The notes beneath the pieces are model-generated. The model searched no databases. It saw only the letters and a list, made by a program, of their open reading frames with translations, and was not told the DNA's origin. Of a DNA stretch of 64,000 nt, positions 50,248 to 59,578 are shown piece by piece (position 1 is the first letter of the stretch; each line of letters starts with the position of its first letter). The stretch lies in contig NZ_LT607802.1 in NCBI RefSeq assembly GCF_900090205.1, positions 471,858 to 535,857 of the forward strand, read 5' to 3'. The position numbers were made by a program, and so were the translations under genes. Source of the DNA: Vogesella sp. LIG4 (lineage in GTDB: Bacteria > Pseudomonadota > Gammaproteobacteria > Burkholderiales > Chromobacteriaceae).

Positions 50248-51384
50248 TCAATCCAGTGTTTTGCGATACCGCAGCAAGCCCAGGGAACAAACCAGCAGCA
50301 TGAATAGCAGGATGGGCCAGATATGCGGCCAGATTTCCAGCGCTGTATTCCCTTTCAACATAATGCCTCGTGCGATGCGCTGGAAATGCGTGAGTGGCAG
50401 CAGCAGGGCCAAAAGCTTGGCCCAGCCCGGCATACCCGAGAACGGGAACATAAAACCGGACAGCAGGATGGACGGCAGGAAAAAGAAAAACGTCATCTGC
50501 ATCGCCTGCATCTGACTGCGAGCCAGAATGGAAAAGGTAATGCCCTGCGTCAGGTTGGCCGTAATGAACAGCAACAAACAGGCTGCCAACAACAGCGGGC
50601 TGCCCTGAAGCGGTACGTGGAAGATGCGCAGGGCAAGCGTCAGGATAATCCCGGTCTGCACCAGGCCGATCGCCAAGTACGGCAGAATCTTGCCGCAGAT
50701 CACCTCCCACGGCTTGACCGGTGTGATCAACAGCGCCTCTATCGTGCCTCTTTCTTTTTCGCGGGTAACTGACAATGCTGTCATCAGCACCATGGTCATG
50801 GTCAGAATCACGCCCAGCAGACCCGGCACGACATTGTGCTGGGTACTGGCCTCCGGGTTATAGCGCCTGAGAATACGGCTGTCCGGGCTAACGGCAGCAT
50901 CATCCGCGGTATCAAGGTGGTGTAGTCGGCGAAAGCGGGCCAGCGTTTGCCTGCTGACATGCTCGAAGACATTGACAGCGTTATTGACTGAGACAGGATC
51001 GGTGGCATCCACCTCCAGGAGCAAGATTGGCGGCAAGCCATGCATGATGTCACGGCTGGCCGACTCTGGGATCTGGATCACCATCATTGCCTGACTAGTC
51101 TGCAGGGCAAGGGAGGCCTGCCGTGGTGTCAGCGTGGTTGCACGGATATCAAAGTAGCCACTTTGGATCAGCCCGGCGGACAACAGGCGTGAGAACTCAT
51201 CCGGCCGCTCCGCCACCAGCAGGGTAGGAAGATGCTTGGGATCGGGATTGATCGCAAAGCCAAAGAGCATCAGGTACATCACGGTGATGCCGATCAGCAT
51301 CGTGAACGTCATTTTGTCTCGTCGTATCTGGACAAACTCCTTGTAACTGATGGCGGCAATTCTTTGCAGCATGGGCGAGAACAT
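50248..51384 (-). CDS. ABC-2 type exporter permease
   Basis: 378 residues. A first helix (about 24-44), a large extracytoplasmic domain, and five C-terminal helices (for example GVILTMTMVLMTALSVTREKERG and LLLAACLLLFITANL) are the YhhJ/YbhR layout. KERGTIEALLITPVKPWEVI is the family motif. It lies 11 bases after the ATPase gene and forms one exporter with it and the HlyD-type protein. Confidence 0.92.
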   Translation of the reverse strand: MFSPMLQRIAAISYKEFVQIRRDKMTFTMLIGITVMYLMLFGFAINPDPKHLPTLLVAERPDEFSRLLSAGLIQSGYFDIRATTLTPRQASLALQTSQAMMVIQIPESASRDIMHGLPPILLLEVDATDPVSVNNAVNVFEHVSRQTLARFRRLHHLDTADDAAVSPDSRILRRYNPEASTQHNVVPGLLGVILTMTMVLMTALSVTREKERGTIEALLITPVKPWEVICGKILPYLAIGLVQTGIILTLALRIFHVPLQGSPLLLAACLLLFITANLTQGITFSILARSQMQAMQMTFFFFLPSILLSGFMFPFSGMPGWAKLLALLLPLTHFQRIARGIMLKGNTALEIWPHIWPILLFMLLVCSLGLLRYRKTLD

Positions 51385-51395
51385 CCTGTAGTGGG

Positions 51396-52343
51396 TCAGT
51401 TTGCAGCGGGAGAGGCGTCACTCTGTTGCAGCCTCTGGAAAAACACATCCTCCAGCGAAGGCTGTTGAACCAGCCAGCCTTGATCGGCAGTCAGCTGTGG
51501 CGAATCCGGAACGTGCGTTGCTCGCAGCACCACGCGCAACTGATTGCCGCTTTGCGTAATGCGAACCACACCAGGGTGAGCAGTTTCACGCGCTGACAGA
51601 TTACCGGCTGCCAGCGGCCTGCTGTACACATTCAGACCGCTGCCGGCTAGCAGCGCTTCCGGTGTGTCAAAAGCCAGCAAATTCCCGTATGACAGATAGG
51701 CTATCCGGTTACAGCGTTCCGCTTCATCCATGTAATGTGTGCTGACCAGGATGGAAACCCCGCCTTCGGCGATCTGCCTGATATGTTCCCAGAACTCCTG
51801 CCGGGACTTGGGATCGACACCAGCGGTAGGTTCGTCCAGCAGCAGCAAGCCAGGCTCATGAATGGTGCAGGCCGCCAGCGCAAGCCGCTGTTTCCAGCCA
51901 CCGGACAAGGTACCGGCCAGCTGCTTACGACGCTCCATGAGATGAAAGCGGGCCAAGGCGCACTCCAGCGCCTGGGCCCGATCGGGCAAATGATGCATCC
52001 GGCAGAAGAAGGCCAGGTTCTCCTGAATGCTCAGGTCATCGTACAAGGTGAATTTCTGGGTCATGTAGCCAATACGTGGCTTGATTCGCGCGACATCGCG
52101 GCGCAGGTCATAACCCAAACATTGGCCACTGCCGGCATCCGGCCGCAGAAGCCCGCACATCATCCGGATCGCAGTAGTCTTGCCGCTACCGTTGGGCCCC
52201 AGAAAACCGCAGATCTGGCCCCGACCTATACGCAAAGATAAATCGCGAACCACCTGCCGGCCGTCGAAAGACTTGCACAATCCCTGAACGGCGATGGCAT
52301 CGCCACTTTCCAGCTCAAGGCTCGTCATGGTATGCGCCATCAT
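51396..52343 (-). CDS. ABC exporter ATP-binding protein
   Basis: 315 residues from the ATG at 52343, which overlaps the HlyD-type gene's stop (ATGA). Walker A GPNGSGKTT, signature LSGGWKQRL, Walker B LLLLDEPTAGVDP and the switch His (STHYMDEAERC) are intact. The C-terminal 90 residues are the extension seen in YbhF/CcmA-type export ATPases. It drives the adjacent permease. Confidence 0.92.
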   Translation of the reverse strand: MMAHTMTSLELESGDAIAVQGLCKSFDGRQVVRDLSLRIGRGQICGFLGPNGSGKTTAIRMMCGLLRPDAGSGQCLGYDLRRDVARIKPRIGYMTQKFTLYDDLSIQENLAFFCRMHHLPDRAQALECALARFHLMERRKQLAGTLSGGWKQRLALAACTIHEPGLLLLDEPTAGVDPKSRQEFWEHIRQIAEGGVSILVSTHYMDEAERCNRIAYLSYGNLLAFDTPEALLAGSGLNVYSRPLAAGNLSARETAHPGVVRITQSGNQLRVVLRATHVPDSPQLTADQGWLVQQPSLEDVFFQRLQQSDASPAAN

Positions 52344-53317
52344 GTTTTTACCGTAACCGGCAGGCCTGGCTGCAACTGACATTGCCCTGTCGGGCGTAAC
52401 TCAGCCTCGACCATGAAGCTCAGTTTGTCCCGCATCGCGTTGTTGAACAGTACGGGCGGCGTGTATTCGGGTTTGGCAGCAATACGCAGCACACGGGCGG
52501 GCAATTCACTCGAACAGCCGTCCACCTGCACGCTAACCGGGCTACTGGCAGACAGGCGGGAGAGACGAGCGGGTCCGGCATAAAACCGTACCCGCCATGA
52601 GCTCTCATCCAGCAGCGCCAGTACCGGCCTGCCCTGCGTCACCACTTCGCCGGCATGATAGTACTGCTCATGCACAATGCCGGTCACCGGAGCTCGTACC
52701 TGGTACTGGGTAAGCGTGTGCCGAGCCTGATTGGCGGAAGCCTCGGCAGCCAGCGCCTGGGCCCGGGCCGACGCCAGCAGGGCCGGACGACTGCCTTCGT
52801 GCAATTGTGAAAGCTGGGCCTGGGCCGCGTTCAGGCTGGCCGTCGCACTGTCGCGCCGGGTTCGCAGGTCGGTCAGCGCTGCCGGCGAAATGAAACCCTT
52901 ACTGGCCAGTTGCTCGTTGCGAGCAAGATTGGAGATGGCCAATGCCAACTCCGCCTCCAGTTGATGCACTTTTGCCTCTTGAGCGCTGATTTCGGTCACG
53001 CGGCTCCCATTGGCCAGATCGAGAGCCTGAGCCTCCGAAGCCCTGGCACTCTCCCTCGCCTGTGCGGCATGAAACCGGGCGGAAGTATCGTCGACATCGA
53101 ACAGCCGCTCCCCTGCATTGACGCGCTGTCCCTCCTTGACCTGAATTGCGGCCAACTGTCCGCTGTATTCGGACGCGATGTCGATCAGGTTGACTTCGAT
53201 GTAGCCGCTAAGAGGCGCTACAGCCTGGTCGACACCATTACTGCAGCCACCGACAGCCAACACAAAGGCGAACATGGCGCAGCTTCTGACAAGCGGCAGA
53301 ATGGGGATGGTTCTCAT
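52340..53317 (-). CDS. HlyD-type periplasmic adaptor lipoprotein
   Basis: 325 residues. The signal peptide ends in a lipobox (AVGGC, Cys25), so the protein is probably a lipoprotein. The two biotinyl-lipoyl half motifs flank a long alpha-helical hairpin (about residues 78-205), the membrane-fusion-protein pattern. It resembles YbhG-type adaptors that join ABC-2 exporters to an outer membrane channel. No TolC-like gene is nearby. Confidence 0.9.
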   Translation of the reverse strand: MRTIPILPLVRSCAMFAFVLAVGGCSNGVDQAVAPLSGYIEVNLIDIASEYSGQLAAIQVKEGQRVNAGERLFDVDDTSARFHAAQARESARASEAQALDLANGSRVTEISAQEAKVHQLEAELALAISNLARNEQLASKGFISPAALTDLRTRRDSATASLNAAQAQLSQLHEGSRPALLASARAQALAAEASANQARHTLTQYQVRAPVTGIVHEQYYHAGEVVTQGRPVLALLDESSWRVRFYAGPARLSRLSASSPVSVQVDGCSSELPARVLRIAAKPEYTPPVLFNNAMRDKLSFMVEAELRPTGQCQLQPGLPVTVKT

Positions 53318-53332
53318 GATCGAGCCGGGCGC

Positions 53333-53661
53333 TCAAGCAGGAATACGCCTTGCGAGTAGTTCTGCTCGTAATGGATGGAAAAGCCAGTGAAAGAAGCTGT
53401 CCAGTACTTCCGGTGGATACTGTTCTTGCAGATAGGTGCTGATGCTGTCCAGCGTGCCCAGACGCGACGGATCAATTTCCTTGGGGATTTCGACACCGAG
53501 CAGCTCATGGATGGCAATAACGGCCTCAAATGCTTCCAAGGAGTCGATACCGGCCTCCTGAAACAGGTTTTGATCAGGTTGGATCGCCGAGAGTCTATCC
53601 TCGGGAATGGCAAACATAACCGTGAGTAAGTCGTTGATTTTTTATGAATCAGCTTTTCCAT
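53333..53661 (-). pseudogene. Acyl-carrier-protein-like gene with homopolymer frameshift
   Basis: The minus-strand ATG at 53661 has a strong GGGAGAG site and starts MEKLIHK, then loses frame in a run of six A (53638-53643). In the shifted frame INDLLTVMFAIPEDRL runs straight into the ORF 53333-53617, which carries NLFQEAGIDSLEAFEAVIAI. G-x-D-S-L is the phosphopantetheine attachment site of carrier proteins. One A more would restore about 109 residues. An internal ATG at 53617 has no ribosome site. The tail after residue ~80 is longer than in normal ACPs. It heads the exporter operon. Confidence 0.7.
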
Positions 53662-54203
53662 AATGTGTCTCTCCCAAGAAATCACCCAAAGTGAGTTGAG
53701 TAAACACAAAAGCGCGTGCTCAGTTCATTTCAACTTTTTTCTTGGCAACACATATTGATGACAATCAAATATAAACTGTAAAAATACTTGAACTGCACCT
53801 TCAATATCTGAGCAATATTGCAGCATAAAATACACGAATTTATTAATTTTATTGCCAATATTTCCGATATATCAGCCACTTCAAGGAGGTGCATTGATAA
53901 AGTATGGACTAGAGCGGCAGGCCAGTGGCGATCGTAGCTTTGATGCCTCGATCAGCTACCTCACAGCCAACCAAGAATCAGTCACAAGCAGATTTATCCG
54001 TACCGCCACAAACAGCAGTGCGGTGGTGAAGCACCACAGGCGTCGAAGCAAACTCATGACTAGCCATTGCCCCTTGGGGTCGCAAGAAAACGAAAAGAAA
54101 AAGCCACCCGGCATCTCTAGGTGGCTTTTTCTTTGGTGCATCGCAAAGTGCTACAGCACAAAAACAACAATGGCAAGATTTTGATATGTAATGGATTTCC
54201 CGA
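53662..54203. other. AT-rich gap between the exporter operon and repeat R3
   Basis: About 540 bases of AT-rich DNA before the third dusA remnant. The first part (53700-53880) is the likely promoter area of the exporter operon. At 54034-54060 a minus-strand ATG opens a 33-codon hydrophobic stretch (MSLLRRLWCFTTALLFVAV) that ends soon after; it looks like the leftover start of an inner membrane or immunity protein. The right part carries a terminator (54098-54136) shared with the R2 flank. No intact gene is seen. Confidence 0.5.
54098..54136 (+). terminator. Terminator in the R3 left flank
   Basis: aaaaagccacc / ggtggcttttt with a ten-base loop. It is the counterpart of the one at 49786-49823; the sequence after it (ggtgcat..caaagtgctacagca) is also shared. 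Confidence 0.85.
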
Positions 54204-54320
54204 TCAGTAGCGCCCATCCAGCATAGGTGCAACCGACAACCGTCTGGCGGGGCGTGTAGCTTGATTCATGAGAGGGATGGAGCCATCTGCTCCGTTAGCT
54301 GCTGTTTCGTTTCTGTTCAT
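54204..54320 (-). pseudogene. dusA 5'-end remnant in repeat R3
   Basis: From the ATG at 54320, MNRNETAANGADGS and so on through ATRPARRLSVAPMLD, nearly identical to the true dusA N-terminus, then GRY and a stop at 54204. It breaks at the same codon as the R2 remnant (after MLD). The rest of dusA is absent. Confidence 0.88.
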
Positions 54321-54646
54321 TCAGGCCGATTCTTGACCATTGATGCCGTGCCGGTGCTACACAACGAATTACCTTTATTGCGCAACACGGTTAACTGACT
54401 AAGCGATTGAAAACCCTGTAATTATCCCGTCCCCTACCTGCCCGGGTCAAGGCATAGTCTGTCCGCCTGATAGCCTGCAAACCAGCCAGACCATACCGCC
54501 CTCCCTTCTCGATGCACTACCTCAAGTCCTTTCATCCGGTCCCACGCTACCGTCTGCAAGCAACTTCTCAACAACTGCAATCCAATCGACATAAAAAAGC
54601 CAAAGACATACAATAACCACTTGTCATTTAAAGCCTCGTCCTCGTC
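54212..54646. repeat. dusA-5'/vgrG-upstream repeat, copy R3
   Basis: Matches R1 (43742-44168) over its full length, including the vgrG promoter hexamers (54586-54614), with scattered substitutions, and continues into the vgrG copy that follows. Confidence 0.9.
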
Positions 54647-54982
54647 ATGAACCTCCCCGGCCTGCTCGCCAGCTTCGCGTCCGCCTTCAACCAGGACCAG
54701 CGCCTGCTCACCCAGCAACTGGGCGACGGCAAACGCTGGGGCCAGACACTGCTGCCGCTGACTCTCAACGGCGAGGAGGCGCTGGCCGGCGACTACCGCT
54801 TCCGCGTCGAGTGCCTGTCGCCGGATGACGGCATCGAACTGAAAACGCTGCAGGGTCTGCCGGTGCGGCTCGGCATGGCCGGCGCCGACAGCAGCGAGAG
54901 CCTCCACTGCGGCGTGGTCAGCAGCGCCGAGGCGCTGGGCAGCGATGTACAGATACATCGAGAGGGGAATGAGGAGCCATGA
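54647..54982 (+). pseudogene. Truncated second vgrG
   Basis: Codons 1-100 match the first vgrG closely (MNLPGLLASFASAFNQDQRL and so on to SSAEALGSD). The match ends at about 54946. Eleven unrelated codons (VQIHREGNEEP) lead to a stop that overlaps the next ATG (ATGA). Most of the gp27 domain and all of the spike are lost, so it cannot act as VgrG. The promoter is kept, so it may still drive the downstream genes. Confidence 0.9.
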
Positions 54983-55563
54983 ATTCCATGATGAAAATTT
55001 TGGCACTTACATTTTTAATCATATCTACCCAATGTTTTGCGGATATAGAAAAAATCTACTCCCCAAGCAAGGAGGAAAGCATCAATTACACTTGTGCTGA
55101 TGACAATTGCTCAGCGTGGATCGAATCGAAAACAACTAAAATCAGCCTATTCAATGATTTACCAACCAGCACTATCAATGCTCAATGGCACACCCCAGAA
55201 CTGGCTCGCATATCTTTCTCCTGCGGCAGCTCATGCAATGTCAGTTTCTTTTACCAGAAAGAATATGGCGCATCAAAACCTATCCGTGACATGATGGCGC
55301 TGGACAAAAAGAGAGTCTGCATATTAAAACCGACACTCGACGGCAAGGGAATTGCAGTAGAAAAAATATTCTACAAGAATGGCGAAAAATATTACTGGCA
55401 AGCCAACTATAACGATCCTAAGTTTGGTTTCTACACTCAATCAGCAGTGATATTTTCGACCATAAAAGGAAAGTTCCTAATAAATGGGCAGCTAAAACTT
55501 AGCTATTTGAACAGCAAGGGAGTCAATACGGAATTATTGATTAATCAGAAGTGCCCGGATTAG
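54979..55563 (+). CDS. Secreted hypothetical protein, immunity-like
   Basis: 194 residues, not recognised. A Sec signal peptide (MMKILALTFLIISTQCFA) is followed by a cysteine-containing, beta-rich domain (NYTCADDNCSAW, FSCGSSCNVSFF). It is AT-rich compared with its flanks, a sign of transfer. GAGGAG lies before the ATG, which overlaps the vgrG remnant's stop. Position and size suggest a periplasmic immunity protein for a T6SS effector; this is inference. Confidence 0.7.
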   Translation: MNSMMKILALTFLIISTQCFADIEKIYSPSKEESINYTCADDNCSAWIESKTTKISLFNDLPTSTINAQWHTPELARISFSCGSSCNVSFFYQKEYGASKPIRDMMALDKKRVCILKPTLDGKGIAVEKIFYKNGEKYYWQANYNDPKFGFYTQSAVIFSTIKGKFLINGQLKLSYLNSKGVNTELLINQKCPD

Positions 55564-55632
55564 AACTAGCCTCGGCAAACCCACTATCGGAAAATTGCTA
55601 ACACTATATGTAACCAAAATACTTCCCAACGT

Positions 55633-56883
55633 ATGAACCATCGGTACACTATTATTCTCATCACCATATTTTCGCTGGCCACCACCCGGGCCAGCGCAGC
55701 CAACCAGCCAGAAGATACTTCCGTGGAGCTGAGTTGGAATACGCTGAGAATTCACGCCAACCAGACTCTGGCCAGTTCGGTACCCGGCCAATATTCTGTG
55801 AAGAACCTTTTCGACCCAGACCCAGCCAAAGCCTGGGTGTTCCACGTAGAAGAGCAGTACCACCAAGCAGAAGAAATCAAGAACCCCGCCACATTGACAT
55901 TGATGCTGGCCAGACCGAGTGCGCTATTTGCCATCGCTCTGTCACCCGGATACGCCAAATCAACGACAACCCAGTTCCAGAACGCTTCACCAAAAAGTGT
56001 CACTGTCAGCCTGTACCGATCTAATGACGATAGGCCTTTCGAAACGCACCGTTTTACTTTCAGCTACCATGCACGCGAATACTCGTTGCCACAGCTAAAA
56101 AAAGAGCTGAAGAACGTAGCATTCACTGATCAGACCGGTGAGCGAATCACCGGCAAGTCAGACAACCTGCTGAATTCAGCCGAGCGTATGCTGCTGATCA
56201 ATCCTGGCAGCGCTCAAATCGCCAAAGTCGAGCTGGGAATCGCCATTATGGAGCGCGGAGCCAAGTTCTCCGATCTCGCTATCAGTAAGCTCAGGCTACT
56301 TGACCGACAAGCTGATCAGAATACCGCGGAGTACCGGCTGGCCCAGTTCATCTCAGGCGATCTGAACAACGCAGCACGCAAATTGAACGACACGCCTCGT
56401 TGCATTACCTACACCGATAAAAACCCCTGGCCGCTGCTGAGTAACCACTCTTGCGCTGGCCCCTCCCCGCAGTTACAACAGGGTCAGGCTGACCAGGGCA
56501 TAGATGATGTCATCCTCACCCGCAAAGACACCGCTACCCAGCAGTATCAGGTTCCCTTTGTCATCGCGCTGCGCGATGCCCTGTCCAGCGTCTCCGCTGG
56601 CAAGAAGAACCTGCACGTGTCCAGCACCGAAGTAGCAAGCCACGAACTGATCCTCAGCAAAGATAGCAGTGGCCAACTACGAGCACTATCCGGCCTGACC
56701 TTGACCCAAGCCTTTCAAGCCAATCGAGCCTCGGGTTTCAACAAGGCCTACCTACAGCCTCAGGATAACCCCTACTACTTCTTCTCCTACTCTCGCTTGC
56801 AGTTCATTCCGACCAACGGCGGCTATCAACTGGGCGTCTATGGCCCCGCTGGCAGCCAGGAGGTGCAATGGGTAACTAGGTAG
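55633..56883 (+). CDS. Secreted protein with NADase-type glycan-binding-like domain
   Basis: 416 residues with a Sec signal peptide (cut near ASA, residue 22). Residues about 45-155 resemble the NADase-type glycan-binding fold: SVKNLFDPDPAKAWVFHVEE for the 'NL-D-x-x-x-x-AW' core, then LARPSALFAIALSPGYAKS and NASPKSVTVSLYR. The C-terminal half is not recognised. It ends one codon frame away from the next gene's ATG (56868), which overlaps it by 16 bases. Probably the periplasmic immunity or accessory partner of that broken effector. Confidence 0.65.
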   Translation: MNHRYTIILITIFSLATTRASAANQPEDTSVELSWNTLRIHANQTLASSVPGQYSVKNLFDPDPAKAWVFHVEEQYHQAEEIKNPATLTLMLARPSALFAIALSPGYAKSTTTQFQNASPKSVTVSLYRSNDDRPFETHRFTFSYHAREYSLPQLKKELKNVAFTDQTGERITGKSDNLLNSAERMLLINPGSAQIAKVELGIAIMERGAKFSDLAISKLRLLDRQADQNTAEYRLAQFISGDLNNAARKLNDTPRCITYTDKNPWPLLSNHSCAGPSPQLQQGQADQGIDDVILTRKDTATQQYQVPFVIALRDALSSVSAGKKNLHVSSTEVASHELILSKDSSGQLRALSGLTLTQAFQANRASGFNKAYLQPQDNPYYFFSYSRLQFIPTNGGYQLGVYGPAGSQEVQWVTR

Positions 56884-58380
56884 AGAAATACAAGGACTTC
56901 GATTTCGGCAAATACAGCGAGGAACAGAAGTACGACATCCTGAAGAAACTATTCGAGCATCACGCTGCTGCCAACGGCAAGAACAATATCGCTGGCTTCG
57001 CATTCGAGACCGCCAATGGCCGGGTCACCCTGATCGGCGCGCGCGGCTTCGCCAAAGGTAAGGTGATGAAAGACAGCAACAAGGTGTTCGACGACACCCT
57101 GTTCGTCATCTACTAAAGATGCGTCCGGCCAAAAGAAGGTGTCGGAGTTCGAGTTCAACACCGAACCATACAGCAAGCAGAACGGCCAGCTGGCCGGCCG
57201 GGTGCTCATCAATGGCCTGTACCAGTACTGGCTGAGCAACCACAAGATATCGTCCTACCACAGCCATGTCAGCCTGGTAGAAATGGAAAGAACTCACCGC
57301 TTCGCCCAGCGCCACAACTACCGCGCATTGAGAATCGTCAAGGGCTTGGCCTTCCGCGCACAGAACACCGGCAGTGCCAAGGCCCCGGAATACGAATTCA
57401 GCCCGGATAAACCGGATGCTCCGTCGACGGCCAACGAGCACAACATCCACTACGGTGGCGAAGGTCCGAACAGTAGTACCCGCAACTGGAGTGAGGGCTG
57501 TCAGACAGTCAAGGGCCTGGACATTTACATCCGCCTGTTGAGAATCCTGGAGCAAGACTACAGCCTAGCCGGCACCATCAATAACGAGTTGGGTGCCAAA
57601 CCGGCAAAAGACGGCAATCGCGCTGTAGTCTATGCGCTGCTGGACGGCCATCAGATCGCTAAAGAGACCAAGATCCAGGTCAAGTTCCTGGACCGCATCC
57701 TGCAACCGATGGTTGATGTCTGGTATGAGATTCGCCATGGCAATCAGAGCATCACGGGTAAGACTGCGATACCGGAGCGCTGTTCGGCCACGACCCCAAT
57801 GACAAGATCAGCGTAAAAGTGAAGGGACCAGCGGGCAATGCCAAGGAACTGCCGCCGGTGCAGACGGAGGAAAGCGTCTTTCACAAATACCTGTGCGTGC
57901 TCAGTCCCAAAGTGTTGTGCGATGGTATGTCGCGGCCTGACGCGGATCATAAAGCACCCAACATCGACAAGACCCAGTCAAAGACCCACAACACAAGCAC
58001 CACAACAAGGAACGCAAGTCGGTCTCCAAGATAGAAGTACTCAAAGATCGCAATCCGTTGGAAAAACCAATTCCGGACGACGAGTTCGAGGACTGCAATG
58101 CGCTTAGCCAGGAGCAGATCACCACTATCCTCAAGGCCAACAATCCGGTGCTGGTCGATACCAACAAGGCCGACGAACTGGTCTACCAAGCGGAGCAGAA
58201 CTACAAGTTGAATCCCAAGGTGCTGCTGGCCACGATGAAACAGGAACAGGGCTGGGCCAAGAACGGCCGTTACAACAAGCTGATGGGAGTCGGCCCCGGT
58301 GGCCAGCCGACGGCGATGGAAGTGGAAATCTCGATCAACAAGTCGGCGCCGATCTACCGCAACCGCCACGGCCTATCTGG
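56868..58380 (+). pseudogene. Broken effector gene with peptidoglycan-hydrolase-like domains
   Basis: ATG at 56868 after a perfect AGGAGG, but codon 4 is TAG (MGN*VEKYKDFDFGK). The reading frame then shifts near 57114 (VIY, then KDASGQKKVSEFEF), near 57766 (ITGKT, then DTGALFGHDPNDKI) and near 57990 (to NKERKSVSKIEVLKD). It breaks off at about 58380 against tssA. The rebuilt chain has an H...NWSEGCQTV motif like the YkuD/peptidoglycan-type H/GC signature. Its lysozyme/transglycosylase-like part reads LNPKVLLATMKQEQGWA. A likely T6SS cell-wall effector, now dead. Confidence 0.75.
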
Positions 58381-58394
58381 CGGCACTGCCGGCC

Positions 58395-59471
58395 TTACTC
58401 CGCGCGCACGTCCAACAGCTCCTGCAGCTGGCGCAGGGTGGAGTCGTCCTTCACCACGTGCTGCAGCCATTCTTCCAGGCTCATTTCCGCCCAGCGCGCG
58501 GCACGCTCCGCCAACAGAGATACCGGGCTGTGCGGCTCGTTGTGGCGGAAGTAGCGCGCCACCTCGGTGAGCATCTGCACCGCCTGCTGGCGGTTGGCGA
58601 TGCTGCCGTTGAACACCACGGCCGGAGCGGCCACGGGGGCGGGGCTGGGAGCGGGCTGATTCACGGGCTTCTCCTCGGTTACGGTAGTGGCAGGCGGCGT
58701 ACTGCCGGCCGGGCCGCCGCCCAGTTGCTGACGGTAGCGCAGCACCAGATCCTGGCAGGCATAGATGGCATTGCGCAGCTCGGCCAGGCTGGGGGCCTGA
58801 TCGCCAAAGCGCTGCACAATGGCCTCATCCAGCGCCTCGTAGGCTTGCAGCACCGCCACCAGTTGTTCCATGCATTGCTGGAACCAGCTTGCCCCCGACT
58901 GCTGCGCAGCCTTGTCGAAGGTATCGCCGGCCAGCTTGCCTTCGGCAATGGCGGCCTCGCGCGCTTCCGGGTTCTTCAGCCCCAGGTTCTCCACTTCGCG
59001 CGACTGCTGCCACTGCAGCCAGCTGTAGCCGCCGAACTCCGGCCGCGTCAGCGGCAATTCGCGTATCGCCTGCCCCAGCTGTAGATTGAGCCATTCCAGC
59101 TTGCCCAGCCGCTCGTCCAGGTCGTGTGGGTCCAGCTCCGGGTAGCCGCTGTCCCAGTACTGCTGCAGCCAGCCACCCAGCGCCGCCAGCGCCAGCTGCA
59201 GGCCGGCCAGGCCCCCTACTTTCACCTGCGCCTCGGCGTACCACACCAGCAGCTGCAGATCCTTGCTGTGTTCGATCAGCGCCTGTTCGCTCAGCCTGAC
59301 CACCCTGGGCCATTCGGCCAGTTTCAGAGTCTGCTCCCAGTCGCCCTGCGCCAGCGACGGGTCATCGCTGCGGCGCGCCTCGCGGATCTGGTCGAACAGC
59401 GCCGAATAGCTCATGTCCTCGCCAGCCGCCTGCGGCCCCGCAATCGGGGCCAGAAGTTGTTCCAGTGTCAT
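58395..59471 (-). CDS. tssA: T6SS baseplate-associated protein TssA (ImpA-N family)
   Basis: 358 residues from the ATG at 59471. The N-terminal ImpA domain is clear ([20 protein letters not shown], about residues 20-39, then [15 protein letters not shown] and [15 protein letters not shown]). A proline/alanine-rich linker (about 258-285) leads to the C-terminal segment [27 protein letters not shown], typical of TssA. It caps the baseplate and guides sheath growth. It converges on the broken effector with almost no gap. Confidence 0.9.
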   Translation of the reverse strand: MTLEQLLAPIAGPQAAGEDMSYSALFDQIREARRSDDPSLAQGDWEQTLKLAEWPRVVRLSEQALIEHSKDLQLLVWYAEAQVKVGGLAGLQLALAALGGWLQQYWDSGYPELDPHDLDERLGKLEWLNLQLGQAIRELPLTRPEFGGYSWLQWQQSREVENLGLKNPEAREAAIAEGKLAGDTFDKAAQQSGASWFQQCMEQLVAVLQAYEALDEAIVQRFGDQAPSLAELRNAIYACQDLVLRYRQQLGGGPAGSTPPATTVTEEKPVNQPAPSPAPVAAPAVVFNGSIANRQQAVQMLTEVARYFRHNEPHSPVSLLAERAARWAEMSLEEWLQHVVKDDSTLRQLQELLDVRAE

Positions 59472-59578
59472 CGTGTCTACCTGTTGCCTCCACGACAGCG
59501 GCCCCTCTTGCCATGACGCCACTTCACGAAAGCGTTGTTCATCTGACTAAGTTCAGCCCAATAGATTGCTCTTAACAA

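Noticed and set aside
53852..54184. A 110-codon plus-strand open frame before repeat R3
   Set aside because: It runs through the terminator hairpin, has no ribosome site or recognisable domain, and ends in repeat DNA.
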